Shown: piece after piece, positions 17,371 to 23,639 of the stretch | How positions within the stretch are numbered: position 1 is the stretch's first letter | Layout of the letters: the number at the start of each line of letters is the position of its first letter | NCBI GenBank assembly: GCA_017934175.1 | Contig: JAGBKB010000003.1 | Span: 1-46,178, forward strand | Direction: 5' to 3' | DNA length: 46,178 bases | DNA from: Lachnospiraceae bacterium | Lineage (GTDB): Bacteria; Bacillota; Clostridia; Lachnospirales; Lachnospiraceae | Notes under the pieces: generated by a model | The model's database searches: none | What the model saw: only the letters and a program-made list of their open reading frames with translations | Told to the model about the DNA's origin: nothing | Translations under genes and position numbers: made by a program

Positions 17371-17450
17371 ATGCCATACAAAGCAAGACGTGGATGTTCA
17401 TATCCTGGCTGAGCGAACCTTGTGGTTGATGTTTCAACTAAGGGGGGCTC
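17371..17450 (+). other. HNH gene 5' end with in-frame TGA and following stem-loop
   Basis: ATG 17371 opens with MPYKARRGCSYPG and meets TGA at 17410-17412, then the same frame continues ANLVVDV into the HNH protein. Phage HNH proteins of this kind normally begin with a CxYPGC motif, so the TGA stands where a conserved cysteine is expected. A stem-loop follows at once: GAGC/GCTC (17411-17414 with 17447-17450), CCTT/AAGG and GTTGA/TCAAC (17425-17429 with 17434-17438) with loop TGTT. Confidence 0.55.
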
Positions 17451-17778
17451 TTTTTTACAAGGGGGCAAGATTTTTGCAAGTGGGGCTCTTTTTTGTAATG
17501 AGCATATTTATTTACAGGGGAAGCAATATGATAAATTTGAGAGAAAGTATAACCATAGAGAACGATATGATTCACGATGGGATAAAGTTAGGAACATATA
17601 CATAAAAGAACACCCATTATGTGAAGAATGTCTAAAAGAAAACAAAAGCACTATAGCAAGAATAGTGCATCATATAAAACCGATTGAAGATGGTGGCGAT
17701 AAATATGCATTTGATAATTTGATGAGTGTATGTGATTCGTGCCACCAGAAGATTCATACAAGATTAAAAAAATCTTAG
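17422..17778 (+). CDS. HNH endonuclease, N-terminus disrupted
   Basis: The intact HNH core lies at the C-terminus: RIVHHIKPIEDGGDKYAF, then DNLMSVCDSCHQKIH. CEECL and CDSC form the usual zinc pair around the catalytic HH...N...H. Such proteins sit next to terminase genes and assist DNA packaging in cos-type phages. The frame extends upstream to ATG 17371, but a TGA at 17410 interrupts it, so without recoding translation would need a weak internal start (GTG 17422, no SD). The segment from GGSFLQ to SGAL looks like an insertion relative to the family spacing and contains two copies of GGGGCTCTTTTTT. The gene may be damaged or tolerate loss of the first zinc cysteines. The terminase is 4.5 kb away because the alien island lies between. 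Confidence 0.7.
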   Translation: MVDVSTKGGSFLQGGKIFASGALFCNEHIYLQGKQYDKFERKYNHRERYDSRWDKVRNIYIKEHPLCEECLKENKSTIARIVHHIKPIEDGGDKYAFDNLMSVCDSCHQKIHTRLKKS

Positions 17779-17868
17779 AATCCGTACAAGATAAATTTGA
17801 AAATCCGTACGAGTTATTTTTGAAATCCGTACGAGATATTTTGCGAATTCCTACCAAGATTTCTACCG
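17779..17868. repeat. 22-bp periodic repeats (AATCCGTACGAG)
   Basis: AATCCGTACAAG (17779), AATCCGTACGAG (17802 and 17824) and degenerate AATTCCTACCAAG (17846) recur at 22-23 bp, about two helical turns, so a bound protein would meet all copies on one face. CGTACG is palindromic. A 49-codon frame (17739-17888) crosses the region, but 22 is not a multiple of three, so the repeat is not a protein repeat. Confidence 0.6.
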
Positions 17869-17888
17869 ACTTCTTCCAAGTTCTGTAG

Positions 17889-18249
17889 AAAAAGTTGGTC
17901 GAGTTTTTTGTTCTATAACATAAAGCAAAACTTGGTGCGAAGCAAACGGGCAAAGTCCTACTGGCAAATTCGCAACTCGGCAAAGCCGACCTGGGCAAAG
18001 CACGACTTCAAAAACGGCAAGTGCCAAGTTCAACCTTCCTTGGAAAGTTCCGTGGCAAAAGTAAAACTTCAAAGCAAAACGGAAACGGGCAAAGCCAAAG
18101 TCGCCTTCCACTGAAAAACGGAAACTTCCGTTTAAGGCAAGCGAGAGTTCCAGTTAAAAACTTCATTTTTTTTTTGCAACCGACCTTTGAAAAAAGGCAG
18201 GTGTGCTTTTTTAGTTTTAAGTCATTACCGTAGAAACGGAAAAAAGTCA
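17889..18249. other. gene-free stretch of short recurring words
   Basis: I see no credible gene here. The DNA is built from recurring words such as GGCAAAG, CAAAACGG and CTTCAAAG, and AT occurs only a handful of times, as in the genes downstream. Short frames exist but lack SDs. Confidence 0.5.
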
Positions 18250-18345
18250 AGCGGAAGTTTGGACAAATTTAGGACAAGGAAAGTTCGCCAAAGTGTAAGA
18301 ATTTTTTTCTTGGCTTTTTTGCACACCTACGGTAAGGTGTGTAGC
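18250..18345 (+). promoter_or_regulatory. cassette promoter/operator, copy 1
   Basis: GGACA words, AGTTCGCCAAAGTG, then TTGGCT (18310-18315), a 17-bp spacer and TAAGGT, with the inverted repeat CACACC/GGTGTG around TACGGTAA (18322-18341). Preceded by AAAAAGTCAAGCGGAAGTT, which also precedes copy 2. Copies 3-5 head other cassettes at about 27.05, 28.42 and 30.3 kb. Confidence 0.65.
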
Positions 18346-18407
18346 AACGAAAAAGAAAAAAGGCAGGCAAAAAGAAAACACCTGCAAAAAAAGAAAGGAA
18401 GGAAAAA

Positions 18408-18689
18408 ATGAAAAAAGTTCTTTTAGAAAAAGTAAAAAGGTTGGACCTCGAAGGTTTGTGGAAGGAAGCGGAACTCAAGTTTGAAGGAAAAACCTACGTG
18501 GCAACTTTTAAGCAATTTGACGAAGGTAGCAAGTTTGGAATTAACGGTGGGCGAATTTCAAAGCTTACCCTTATAAGAAAAGAAAAAAACGAAAAAGTAA
18601 AACTTGCGAATTTTGACAGGGGTTGGGACTTGGAGCCAACCGAGGAAGCCAAAGCGGTTTTAGAAGTTTTACTCGACAACGAAAATTAA
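18408..18689 (+). CDS. phage/plasmid small protein with FGINGGRISKL motif (DUF7678-like)
   Basis: First gene of the island, 93 residues, SD AGGAAGG. The core EGKTYVATFKQFDEGSKFGI, NGGRISKL and NFDRGWDLEP match a small family I remember from Firmicutes plasmids and phages (possibly DUF7678); its function is unknown. The predicted fold is a small beta sheet with a final helix. Codon use differs sharply from the neighbouring phage genes: Asp is GAC and Asn AAC, hardly ever GAT or AAT. It starts about 70 bp after promoter copy 1 and is followed at short spacing by three genes with the same SD style. Confidence 0.6.
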   Translation: MKKVLLEKVKRLDLEGLWKEAELKFEGKTYVATFKQFDEGSKFGINGGRISKLTLIRKEKNEKVKLANFDRGWDLEPTEEAKAVLEVLLDNEN

Positions 18690-18717
18690 AAAAAGAAAAA
18701 AAGGAAGGAAAAAGGTC

Positions 18718-19155
18718 ATGAAAAAAATTGAAATTTTTGAGAAGGCACTTGCTGCTGAAAACGCGGTTTTTGAAAAGGCAGAAAAAAACAAGGAACAAAA
18801 AGAGTGGAAGGAAAAATTCGGTCATTACAAAGAGGCCGTTTACGAAGAAGCAAAAAAGGCACGTGAAAAACTCGGTTGCACTTCCGTAGCCGTTTTAAGA
18901 GCCTACCTCTACCCAACGAAGGACGGCAAAATGGTGCTCGAGGGCTTTTGGGAAAGTGAAACCAAGGAAGTTTTGGAAACTTTAGAAATTGGAAAAGTGA
19001 AGGAGTTTTTTGTAACGGACCAAAGCACTGGTTTAATGGGAGTGCTCCACGGACTTGCGAAGGGTGGTTGGAAGTTTGAAGTCGCAGAAATTCCTGACGA
19101 CTTTGCTTTTGAAAAAGGCAAAATGAAAAAAGCTCTAAGGTTTACAAAAAAGTAA
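18718..19155 (+). CDS. unknown island protein (145 aa)
   Basis: SD GGAAGG precedes the ATG. The N-terminal third is a long Lys/Glu/Ala-rich helix (IEIFEKALAAENAVFEKAEK) likely to be a coiled coil, followed by a compact domain with TSVAVLRAYLYPTKDG, TGLMGVLHGLAKGGW and a FTKK end. No membrane segment. I do not recognise the family. Codon use is of the alien island type. As part of an accessory cassette with its own promoter it could be an anti-defence or host-modifying protein, which is inference from setting only. Confidence 0.6.
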   Translation: MKKIEIFEKALAAENAVFEKAEKNKEQKEWKEKFGHYKEAVYEEAKKAREKLGCTSVAVLRAYLYPTKDGKMVLEGFWESETKEVLETLEIGKVKEFFVTDQSTGLMGVLHGLAKGGWKFEVAEIPDDFAFEKGKMKKALRFTKK

Positions 19156-19171
19156 AAAGGAAGGTGCGAAA

Positions 19172-19438
19172 ATGAAAAAGCAAAAAAGGAAGGTTTCAAA
19201 AAAGTTGTTTGTCGCAAAAATTTTCAGAGAGCCACTTTCTTTCACGGAAGTTTGCAGGCTCTACTGCTGGGGCAAAAACGAAATTGAAGTTGAAAAACGG
19301 GTGGTTGAAGTTTTGAACGCGAACCACGACTTGAAAGCACTCGGCTTTGAACCTGAACTTTTAACGGTGCAGGTTTACAAAGTTGAAAAAGAAAACTGTG
19401 AAGCGGTGAGTCGTTTTGCAACGACAAACGAGTTCTAA
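19172..19438 (+). CDS. unknown island protein (88 aa)
   Basis: SD AAGGAAGG lies before the ATG. The protein begins with a very basic segment (MKKQKRKVSKKLFVAKIFRE), followed by a predicted helix-turn-helix-like part (EPLSFTEVCRLYCWGKNEIE) and a VEKRVVEVLNANHDLKALGF stretch. It might bind nucleic acid because of the basic tail, but no defined DNA-binding motif can be claimed. Spacing to its neighbours is under 30 bp, so it shares the transcript from promoter copy 1. Confidence 0.55.
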   Translation: MKKQKRKVSKKLFVAKIFREPLSFTEVCRLYCWGKNEIEVEKRVVEVLNANHDLKALGFEPELLTVQVYKVEKENCEAVSRFATTNEF

Positions 19439-19466
19439 AAAAAAGAAAAAAGGAAGGTAAAAGAAA

Positions 19467-19898
19467 ATGAAGTTTGTAAAAATTTTAAGTGAGGAGTTCA
19501 GCACGGTTTTAATTCCGCTCGCTGACGTAAAAAAGTTTGAAGTTGAAAGTTTGAACGAGGAGTTTGAAAATTTAGAAAAGGAAGGTGGTTTGCTTTTCGC
19601 AAAGCGAGTAAAAATTCACACGCCTTACCAGTGCTACACTTTAGACCCAGCAAAGCTCAGGTTTGAAAAAGCACGCTTCAAAGAAATTGAAAAAAAGTTT
19701 GACGACGAAAACGGTGACGAAAGCGACGACGACTTTTTTGACCTTTTAGCGAAGGACGAAAAGTTTTGTAAAGCACAGGACGCTTGTAACGACGAAGCTG
19801 TGAAAATGGAACAGGAGTTTGAAAAGTTTTTAGAAAGTGAAGTAAAAGTTTTAGACTTAGCAAAAATTCACGACGAGTTTCACAAAATGAAAATTTAA
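19467..19898 (+). CDS. unknown acidic island protein (143 aa)
   Basis: SD AAGGAAGG. The first 65 residues look beta-rich (FVKILSEEFSTVLIPLADVK); the second half is highly acidic, including KKFDDENGDESDDDFFDL around residues 75-92, then a helix. All Asp codons I read are GAC. Acidic small phage proteins sometimes mimic DNA or imitate SSB tails (the DDDFFDL piece is suggestive), yet no homology is visible. Last gene of the first cassette; about 65 bp later the second cassette promoter region begins. Confidence 0.55.
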   Translation: MKFVKILSEEFSTVLIPLADVKKFEVESLNEEFENLEKEGGLLFAKRVKIHTPYQCYTLDPAKLRFEKARFKEIEKKFDDENGDESDDDFFDLLAKDEKFCKAQDACNDEAVKMEQEFEKFLESEVKVLDLAKIHDEFHKMKI

Positions 19899-19959
19899 AA
19901 AAGTCAGTGCGACCTTTTTTCTTTTGCGAAAAAGTGTGTTGCTCTTTTTTGAAAAAAAG

Positions 19960-20060
19960 TCAAGTGGAAGTTAGAACGCAAACAGGACAACAAAGAAACA
20001 CTGAAAGTTCGCTAAAAAGAACTTGGCTTTACTTCACACCTACGGTAAAGTGTGTGTTAA
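19960..20060 (+). promoter_or_regulatory. cassette promoter/operator, copy 2
   Basis: AAAAAAGTCAAGTGGAAGTT, GGACAA, AAGTTCGCTAAAAAG, then TTGGCT (20023-20028), a 17-bp spacer and TAAAGT, with CACAC/GTGTG around CTACGGTAAA (20035-20054). It parallels copy 1 over roughly 100 bp. The 90 bases between it and the first gene are A-rich and carry no further signal I can name. Confidence 0.65.
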
Positions 20061-20152
20061 CAAAAAAAAGAATAGGAACCGCGAAGCAAAAAGCACAAAG
20101 CAAAAAAGCTGAAGGCAAAAGCAAAAGCGGAAAAAGAAAGGAAGGTAACAAA

Positions 20153-20521
20153 ATGAGTACAAGGGCAAACTTAAAGCTGGTAAGCAGCAACAAAAACGAA
20201 AAGAGCTACTACTTAAGGAAGTGGCACGACGGTTACGGAGTTGGAGAGTTTTTGAAAACGATCCTAACGGGTTTCAAAGAAGACGGCGAAGAAATAAAAA
20301 TTGAAAGCTTGGCGGAAGTTTTACAGTCAGGTTTGAATTGCAAGGAAGACTCGGACTTTGACTACGAGCTTTTGGGAAGCACGGAAAGTGGAACTGAAAA
20401 GTTTGAAACTGGCTTTGAAACCATTTTCACGGATTGGGTTTGGACTTGCTTCTTGCTTGGCAACGGTGATGCGGTCATAACTGGAAGTGACGGTTCCACG
20501 GAAGTGGTCATAAAAGTTTAA
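20153..20521 (+). CDS. MSTRAN-type small phage protein (122 aa)
   Basis: I choose ATG 20153, after GGAAGG; a longer in-frame frame upstream runs through the promoter. The protein begins MSTRANLKLVSSNKNEKSYY and then LRKWHDGYGVGEFL, the pattern of a small phage/plasmid family (MSTRA... HWDGYP...) whose function is unknown. Its downstream neighbour at 20929 has the same N-terminal pattern (MSTKATVELV, LLVKWYDGYDASDF), so the two are paralogues. The C-terminus is rich in Gly, Asp and Ser, probably a beta sheet. Same alien codon use as the rest of the island. Confidence 0.6.
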   Translation: MSTRANLKLVSSNKNEKSYYLRKWHDGYGVGEFLKTILTGFKEDGEEIKIESLAEVLQSGLNCKEDSDFDYELLGSTESGTEKFETGFETIFTDWVWTCFLLGNGDAVITGSDGSTEVVIKV

Positions 20522-20551
20522 AAAAGAAAAAAGGAAAGGAAGGTAAAAGTT

Positions 20552-20899
20552 ATGAAAATTGAAGGAGTTGAAAAGTACAAGTACGCAACTTTGTCAACCG
20601 ACAGCCCTGAGTGCGTTGACAAAACAGAAGAGCTCCGTAAAAAGTTGAAGGGCAAAGCAAGGTTTGTTTTTTCAGTAATAGTTGACGACTGGGGCGAAGG
20701 GGTAATTTTTGCCGACGGGAAGTACCACATAAGTTGCGACGGCGATTTTTGGAACTGGGACTGTAAGGAAATTGGAAAAGCTCAGCCGAAGTCAACTTGG
20801 GTGACAAGGTTTTCAGGTTCCGCGAAAGAAGCACAACAACTTTTTGAAAAGTGGACTCCTGACTTTATGGACGACGGCAGAATTTCAGGTTTTATGTAA
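20552..20899 (+). CDS. unknown island protein (115 aa)
   Basis: SD GGAAGG before the ATG. The product is soluble with a Trp-rich centre: VDDWGEGVIFADGKYHISCD, FWNWDCKEIG and STWVTRFSGSAKEAQQLFEK. No family recognised. It lies between the two MSTRAN-type paralogues, in the same transcript as the other genes of the second cassette. The regular spacing (about 30 bp, each gap A-rich with GGAAGG) shows these genes form one translational unit. Confidence 0.55.
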   Translation: MKIEGVEKYKYATLSTDSPECVDKTEELRKKLKGKARFVFSVIVDDWGEGVIFADGKYHISCDGDFWNWDCKEIGKAQPKSTWVTRFSGSAKEAQQLFEKWTPDFMDDGRISGFM

Positions 20900-20928
20900 A
20901 AAGAAAAAAAGGAAGGAAGGTGAAAAAA

Positions 20929-21267
20929 ATGAGTACAAAAGCAACGGTTGAGTTGGTAAGTGAAAACAGGAAAAAAAGAAGCCTACTCGTAAAGTGGTAC
21001 GACGGCTACGACGCGAGCGACTTTGTGGAAAAGGCTCTTAAAAAAATGAAAAAGCAAAAAGTGAAGTTCACGCTTAAAGGAATTGAACAGGAACTTCTAA
21101 ACGGAAAAGGCGAGTTTGAAAAACTGGCTGAAGGCAGTAAAAAGGAAATTCAAAAAGCACAGGACGAAGTTTGGTCAACTGAGTACTTTTTAACCTGCGA
21201 ACTTCAAAAAGGGAACAAGGTGCTTTTTACAACTGAAGGTTTTTTGAAAAAAGAAAAAACGATTTGA
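20929..21267 (+). CDS. MSTRAN-type small phage protein, paralogue (112 aa)
   Basis: ATG 20929 follows GGAAGGAAGG; the in-frame GTG at 20920 overlaps that SD. The N-terminus MSTKATVELVSENRKKRSLL and KWYDGYDASDFV aligns with the gene at 20153, while the rest is more Lys/Glu-rich. Two diverged copies in one cassette suggest duplication and perhaps different targets. Function unknown. Its TGA overlaps a TTG that could open the next frame, but an ATG with better spacing is used there. Confidence 0.6.
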   Translation: MSTKATVELVSENRKKRSLLVKWYDGYDASDFVEKALKKMKKQKVKFTLKGIEQELLNGKGEFEKLAEGSKKEIQKAQDEVWSTEYFLTCELQKGNKVLFTTEGFLKKEKTI

Positions 21268-21284
21268 AAGGAAGGAAAGTGAAA

Positions 21285-21539
21285 ATGAAAAACGAAAAAA
21301 GTTTTTATGAAGCACAGGCTGAAAAGCTTTTGAAGGAAGTTTGCGGAAACTTCACTTGCAAAAAAGAAAATTTTGAAGAAGACTTAGCTCACGAAGCTGA
21401 AGTGTGCCTTTTGAAGGAAGACCAAGTTTACGCAAAGCAGGAATTGAAAGTTTTGGAAATTTTAGAAAAAAAGCTCAAAGCCTTTTTGAAGGAAGCAAAA
21501 GTTGAACTGCAGGAATTAACAAACGAAGCAAACTTATAA
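21285..21539 (+). CDS. unknown small helical protein (84 aa)
   Basis: ATG 21285 lies eight bases after GGAAGG. The 84 residues are nearly all helical and charged (KSFYEAQAEKLLKEVCGNFT, later ALKVLEILEKKLKAFLKEAK-like), with cysteines at about 16, 20 and 36. No family recognised. It is the last gene of the second cassette: a clear terminator follows 27 bp later. Confidence 0.55.
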   Translation: MKNEKSFYEAQAEKLLKEVCGNFTCKKENFEEDLAHEAEVCLLKEDQVYAKQELKVLEILEKKLKAFLKEAKVELQELTNEANL

Positions 21540-21565
21540 AAAGTAAAAGTTAAAAAAGTTTTTTT

Positions 21566-21588
21566 GAAAAAGCCTTAACGGCTTTTTC
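21566..21588 (+). terminator. terminator of the second island cassette
   Basis: GAAAAAGCC pairs exactly with GGCTTTTTC around TTAAC, followed by a T/C-rich tail. Confidence 0.8.
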
Positions 21589-21937
21589 TCGTAGGTTAGA
21601 AAGGAGCAAGAGCTCTTTTTTGTTTTTGCAAAAAAGTTTTTTGCGAAAAAAGTGAAAGCAAAACTGAAGTGCAAAAAAGTTCTTTGCAAAAGCAAAAACG
21701 GAAAAACTGAAAAAGTAAAAAGTTGAACTGAAAACGGAAAAGCAAAAACGAAAAACAAAAAGTGAAAGCAAAAAACAAAAAGCAAAAAAAGAAAAAAGCA
21801 AACTAAAAAAACGGAAGAAAAAAAGTTGAACGAAAAAACTTGAAGCAAAAAAACTTTGCGAAGAAAAAAACGGAAGTTGCGAAAACGAAAAACGGAAAAA
21901 GAAAAAACTGAAAAACGAAAAAAGAAAAAAAGTTCAC
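21589..21937. other. A-rich low-complexity stretch with no AT dinucleotide
   Basis: Built of words such as GCAAAAAAG, AACGGAAAAA and GAAAGCAAAA. I find no AT between about 21537 and 21958, although TA occurs several times. No SD-led gene on the plus strand; the Phe-rich frames on the minus strand are only the mirror of the A-runs. Confidence 0.6.
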
Positions 21938-22028
21938 GACGCCGGAGGGCCGGTCGAAATCCTGAAAAGAAAAGCTTTCTTGGACCGCCACCCAGAAACG
22001 CGTTTGAAAACGCATAATCCGTGGGGCA
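21938..22028 (+). other. GC-rich folded region before terminase, candidate cos/packaging site
   Basis: An abrupt GC-rich block with several stems: CGGTC (21951-21955) with GACCG (21983-21987), AAGAAA/TTTCTT inside it, GCGTTT/AAACGC (22000-22013) and CCAC/GTGG enclosing the last. It lies 200 bp upstream of the small terminase gene in a phage with an HNH protein, the usual place for a cos region. Confidence 0.4.
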
Positions 22029-22125
22029 AAAAACGATATTAAATCATACAATGTAGTATTTACAAGGGTTTTAAGGATTTAGAGATGTAAATATTGATAG
22101 TATTTTACATAAAAAAGCAATAAAA

Positions 22126-22185
22126 ACGGACAATAAATCAAAAAATGTTCGCTAAAAGGGGCATTTTCGTTTGATTTATTTTTGA
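22126..22185. promoter_or_regulatory. inverted repeat with cassette-like word, before small terminase
   Basis: AATAAATCAAA (from about 22132) pairs with TTTGATTTATT (to about 22180), with AAAATG/CATTTT inside. GGACAATAAATC... and GTTCGCTAAAA repeat the order of words seen upstream of the cassette promoters, but the TTGRCT/TACGGT part is absent. Bases 22029-22125 are plain AT-rich DNA. Confidence 0.45.
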
Positions 22186-22233
22186 TTATTTTTGATTTTT
22201 GCTAAAAAAGGCATAGCAAAAAAGGGGGTAAAT

Positions 22234-22779
22234 ATGTCAAGAGGTGGATTTAGGGCAAATTCTGGTAGGAAGAAAAAGTCCGACCAACAAAAGATACTTG
22301 AAGGAAAACTTGATGCAAATGTGCTAAAGGCACAAACTGTGGATGGGGAGTCAGTAGATGTTGAAGTGGTTGATAGCGACTTGCCACCACTAAGGGATTA
22401 TATGACCAAGCAACAAAAGAATGGCACATATCTACAGGCTGAGGAAGAGTACAAGAGAGTGCTTGAATGGATTAAAAAGAGTGGATGTGAGGATAAAGTT
22501 CCAAAGAACCTTATAGAGCAGTATGTTATGAATAGGTGTAGGTACATAGAACTTCAAAACTATGTAAGTGAGTATGGATATGTTGTCAAAAAGGGAAGTA
22601 ATGGAAACATACAACCTAATCCATTCTTCCAAATGCTGCAAGAACAAGAAAGAACATTAAATGTGTCATATAACAATATAGATAATATAATCCGTCAAAG
22701 GTCGATTTCAAGTCTATATTACGAAAATGATGACACAGGTAAAAAAATGATGGCCATTATGAATATAGGAGGAATGTAA
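22234..22779 (+). CDS. terS: terminase small subunit, P27-like
   Basis: ATG 22234 follows AAGGGGGT at good spacing; the frame continues upstream without another SD. The 181-residue protein starts MSRGGFRANSGRKKKS, the very basic GRxxN/SGRKxK head typical of P27-like small terminases, and continues with EEEYKRVLEWIKKSGCEDKV and FQMLQEQERTLNVSY. Small terminase recognises the packaging site and hands DNA to the large subunit. Here it is separated from the large subunit gene by about 6 kb of methylation and accessory genes, an unusual gap. The stop is followed after two bases by the next ATG. Confidence 0.85.
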   Translation: MSRGGFRANSGRKKKSDQQKILEGKLDANVLKAQTVDGESVDVEVVDSDLPPLRDYMTKQQKNGTYLQAEEEYKRVLEWIKKSGCEDKVPKNLIEQYVMNRCRYIELQNYVSEYGYVVKKGSNGNIQPNPFFQMLQEQERTLNVSYNNIDNIIRQRSISSLYYENDDTGKKMMAIMNIGGM

Positions 22780-22781
22780 AA

Positions 22782-23612
22782 ATGTTTGAAAAAGTAAACC
22801 CAAGCCATCCTGATAAAATTTGCGATAGGATTGGTGGAGCAATAGTTGATTTAGGATATAAGATGCAAGATAGTCCAAAGATTGCAGGTGAGTGTCTTTT
22901 AGGACACGGTAACTGTCACATAATCATTGAGACAAGTGTGAACTATAAGCGAGAGGATATTGAAGATATAGTTCATAGGATTGCAGGATTTAATGTTAAG
23001 GTTGATTTGCAGATAGTTCCACAAGATGAACATCTCGCAAACAATCAATCTAAGATTATAAAGTGTGGCGACAATGGCATCTTCAAAGGATGTAGAGTGA
23101 ATGAGGAAGAAAAGAAACTCACAAGAATTGTAAGAGCACTTTATAAGAAATATACATTTGATGGCAAGTTCATCTATGATAGTGAAACGGACACTCTTAT
23201 TGCTTGTCAATCAAATGTAGATAGCGATAAGCTAAAAGAAGATTTGGAACTCACTGGTATCAAGAATGTAATAGTTAATCCACTTGGATATTGGACTGGA
23301 GGTTCAGATGTTGATACAGGTGCTTGTAATAGAAAGTTGGGCTCTGACTTAGGAAGAGCGGTAACTGGAGGAGGACTACATTTTAAAGATATCAGCAAAG
23401 CTGATGTAGCAGTAAATGTCTATCTACATAAAATGGCACAGTTAAGTGACAAGACTGAACTTCCAGTAAAGTATGCAGTATGTGCCATTGGTGATAAAGA
23501 TGTAGTAATAGATGGTGTAAGTAAGCCGTATAAAGAGATAACAAAAGTCGCACTTGATTACATTAAAGAGTTAGGTGGATTTGAGAAATTAGCAGAATGG
23601 GGACTTGTATAG
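22782..23612 (+). CDS. phage S-adenosylmethionine synthetase-like protein, short form
   Basis: At 276 residues it is clearly shorter than cellular MetK (about 380-400). Recognisable MetK signatures: NPSHPDKICDRIGGAIVD at the N-terminus (HPDK), GGSDVDTGACNRKLGSDLGR (counterpart of the GPxGDxGLTGRK region) and AVTGGGLHFKDISKADVAVN (counterpart of GGGAFSGKD). LPVKYAVCAIG corresponds to the late conserved strand. MetK makes SAM from methionine and ATP. With two methyltransferases directly downstream, the obvious role is to supply the methyl donor during infection. Whether this compact form is active, or has changed substrate, cannot be told. SD AGGAGG sits in the end of the terminase gene. Confidence 0.8.
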   Translation: MFEKVNPSHPDKICDRIGGAIVDLGYKMQDSPKIAGECLLGHGNCHIIIETSVNYKREDIEDIVHRIAGFNVKVDLQIVPQDEHLANNQSKIIKCGDNGIFKGCRVNEEEKKLTRIVRALYKKYTFDGKFIYDSETDTLIACQSNVDSDKLKEDLELTGIKNVIVNPLGYWTGGSDVDTGACNRKLGSDLGRAVTGGGLHFKDISKADVAVNVYLHKMAQLSDKTELPVKYAVCAIGDKDVVIDGVSKPYKEITKVALDYIKELGGFEKLAEWGLV

Positions 23613-23624
23613 AGTCTCTTTTTT
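23599..23624 (+). terminator. terminator-like hairpin over the SAM synthetase stop
   Basis: GGGGACT pairs with AGTCTC(T) (G-U pairs included) followed by TTTTTT. Similar hairpins end just ahead of the large terminase and portal genes, so read-through must be managed by antitermination or they only attenuate. Confidence 0.5.
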
Positions 23625-23639
23625 GATGGAGGAATTGAG

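Noticed and set aside
17779-17868. Repeats as a CRISPR array
   Set aside because: The unit is 12 bp with 10-bp gaps and decays quickly; no cas genes in the window.
17739-17888. 49-codon frame overlapping the HNH end (ESVQDKFENPYELF...)
   Set aside because: The composition is protein-like, but the GTG start has no SD and the frame crosses the 22-bp repeats, so I could not support it as a gene.
17908-18411. Several 68-80 codon frames on both strands between the HNH gene and the first island gene
   Set aside because: They start without SD and overlap each other and the cassette promoter; the region is low-complexity.
21938-22028. Self-cleaving ribozyme
   Set aside because: No hammerhead (CUGANGA...GAAA) or HDV-like core could be drawn.
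21534-22051. Long Phe-rich frames on the minus strand
   Set aside because: They are the complement of A-runs on the plus strand, with no SD and no domain.
22029-22233. SAM riboswitch upstream of the terminase/SAM synthetase genes
   Set aside because: I could not find the conserved riboswitch core; only an inverted repeat is visible.
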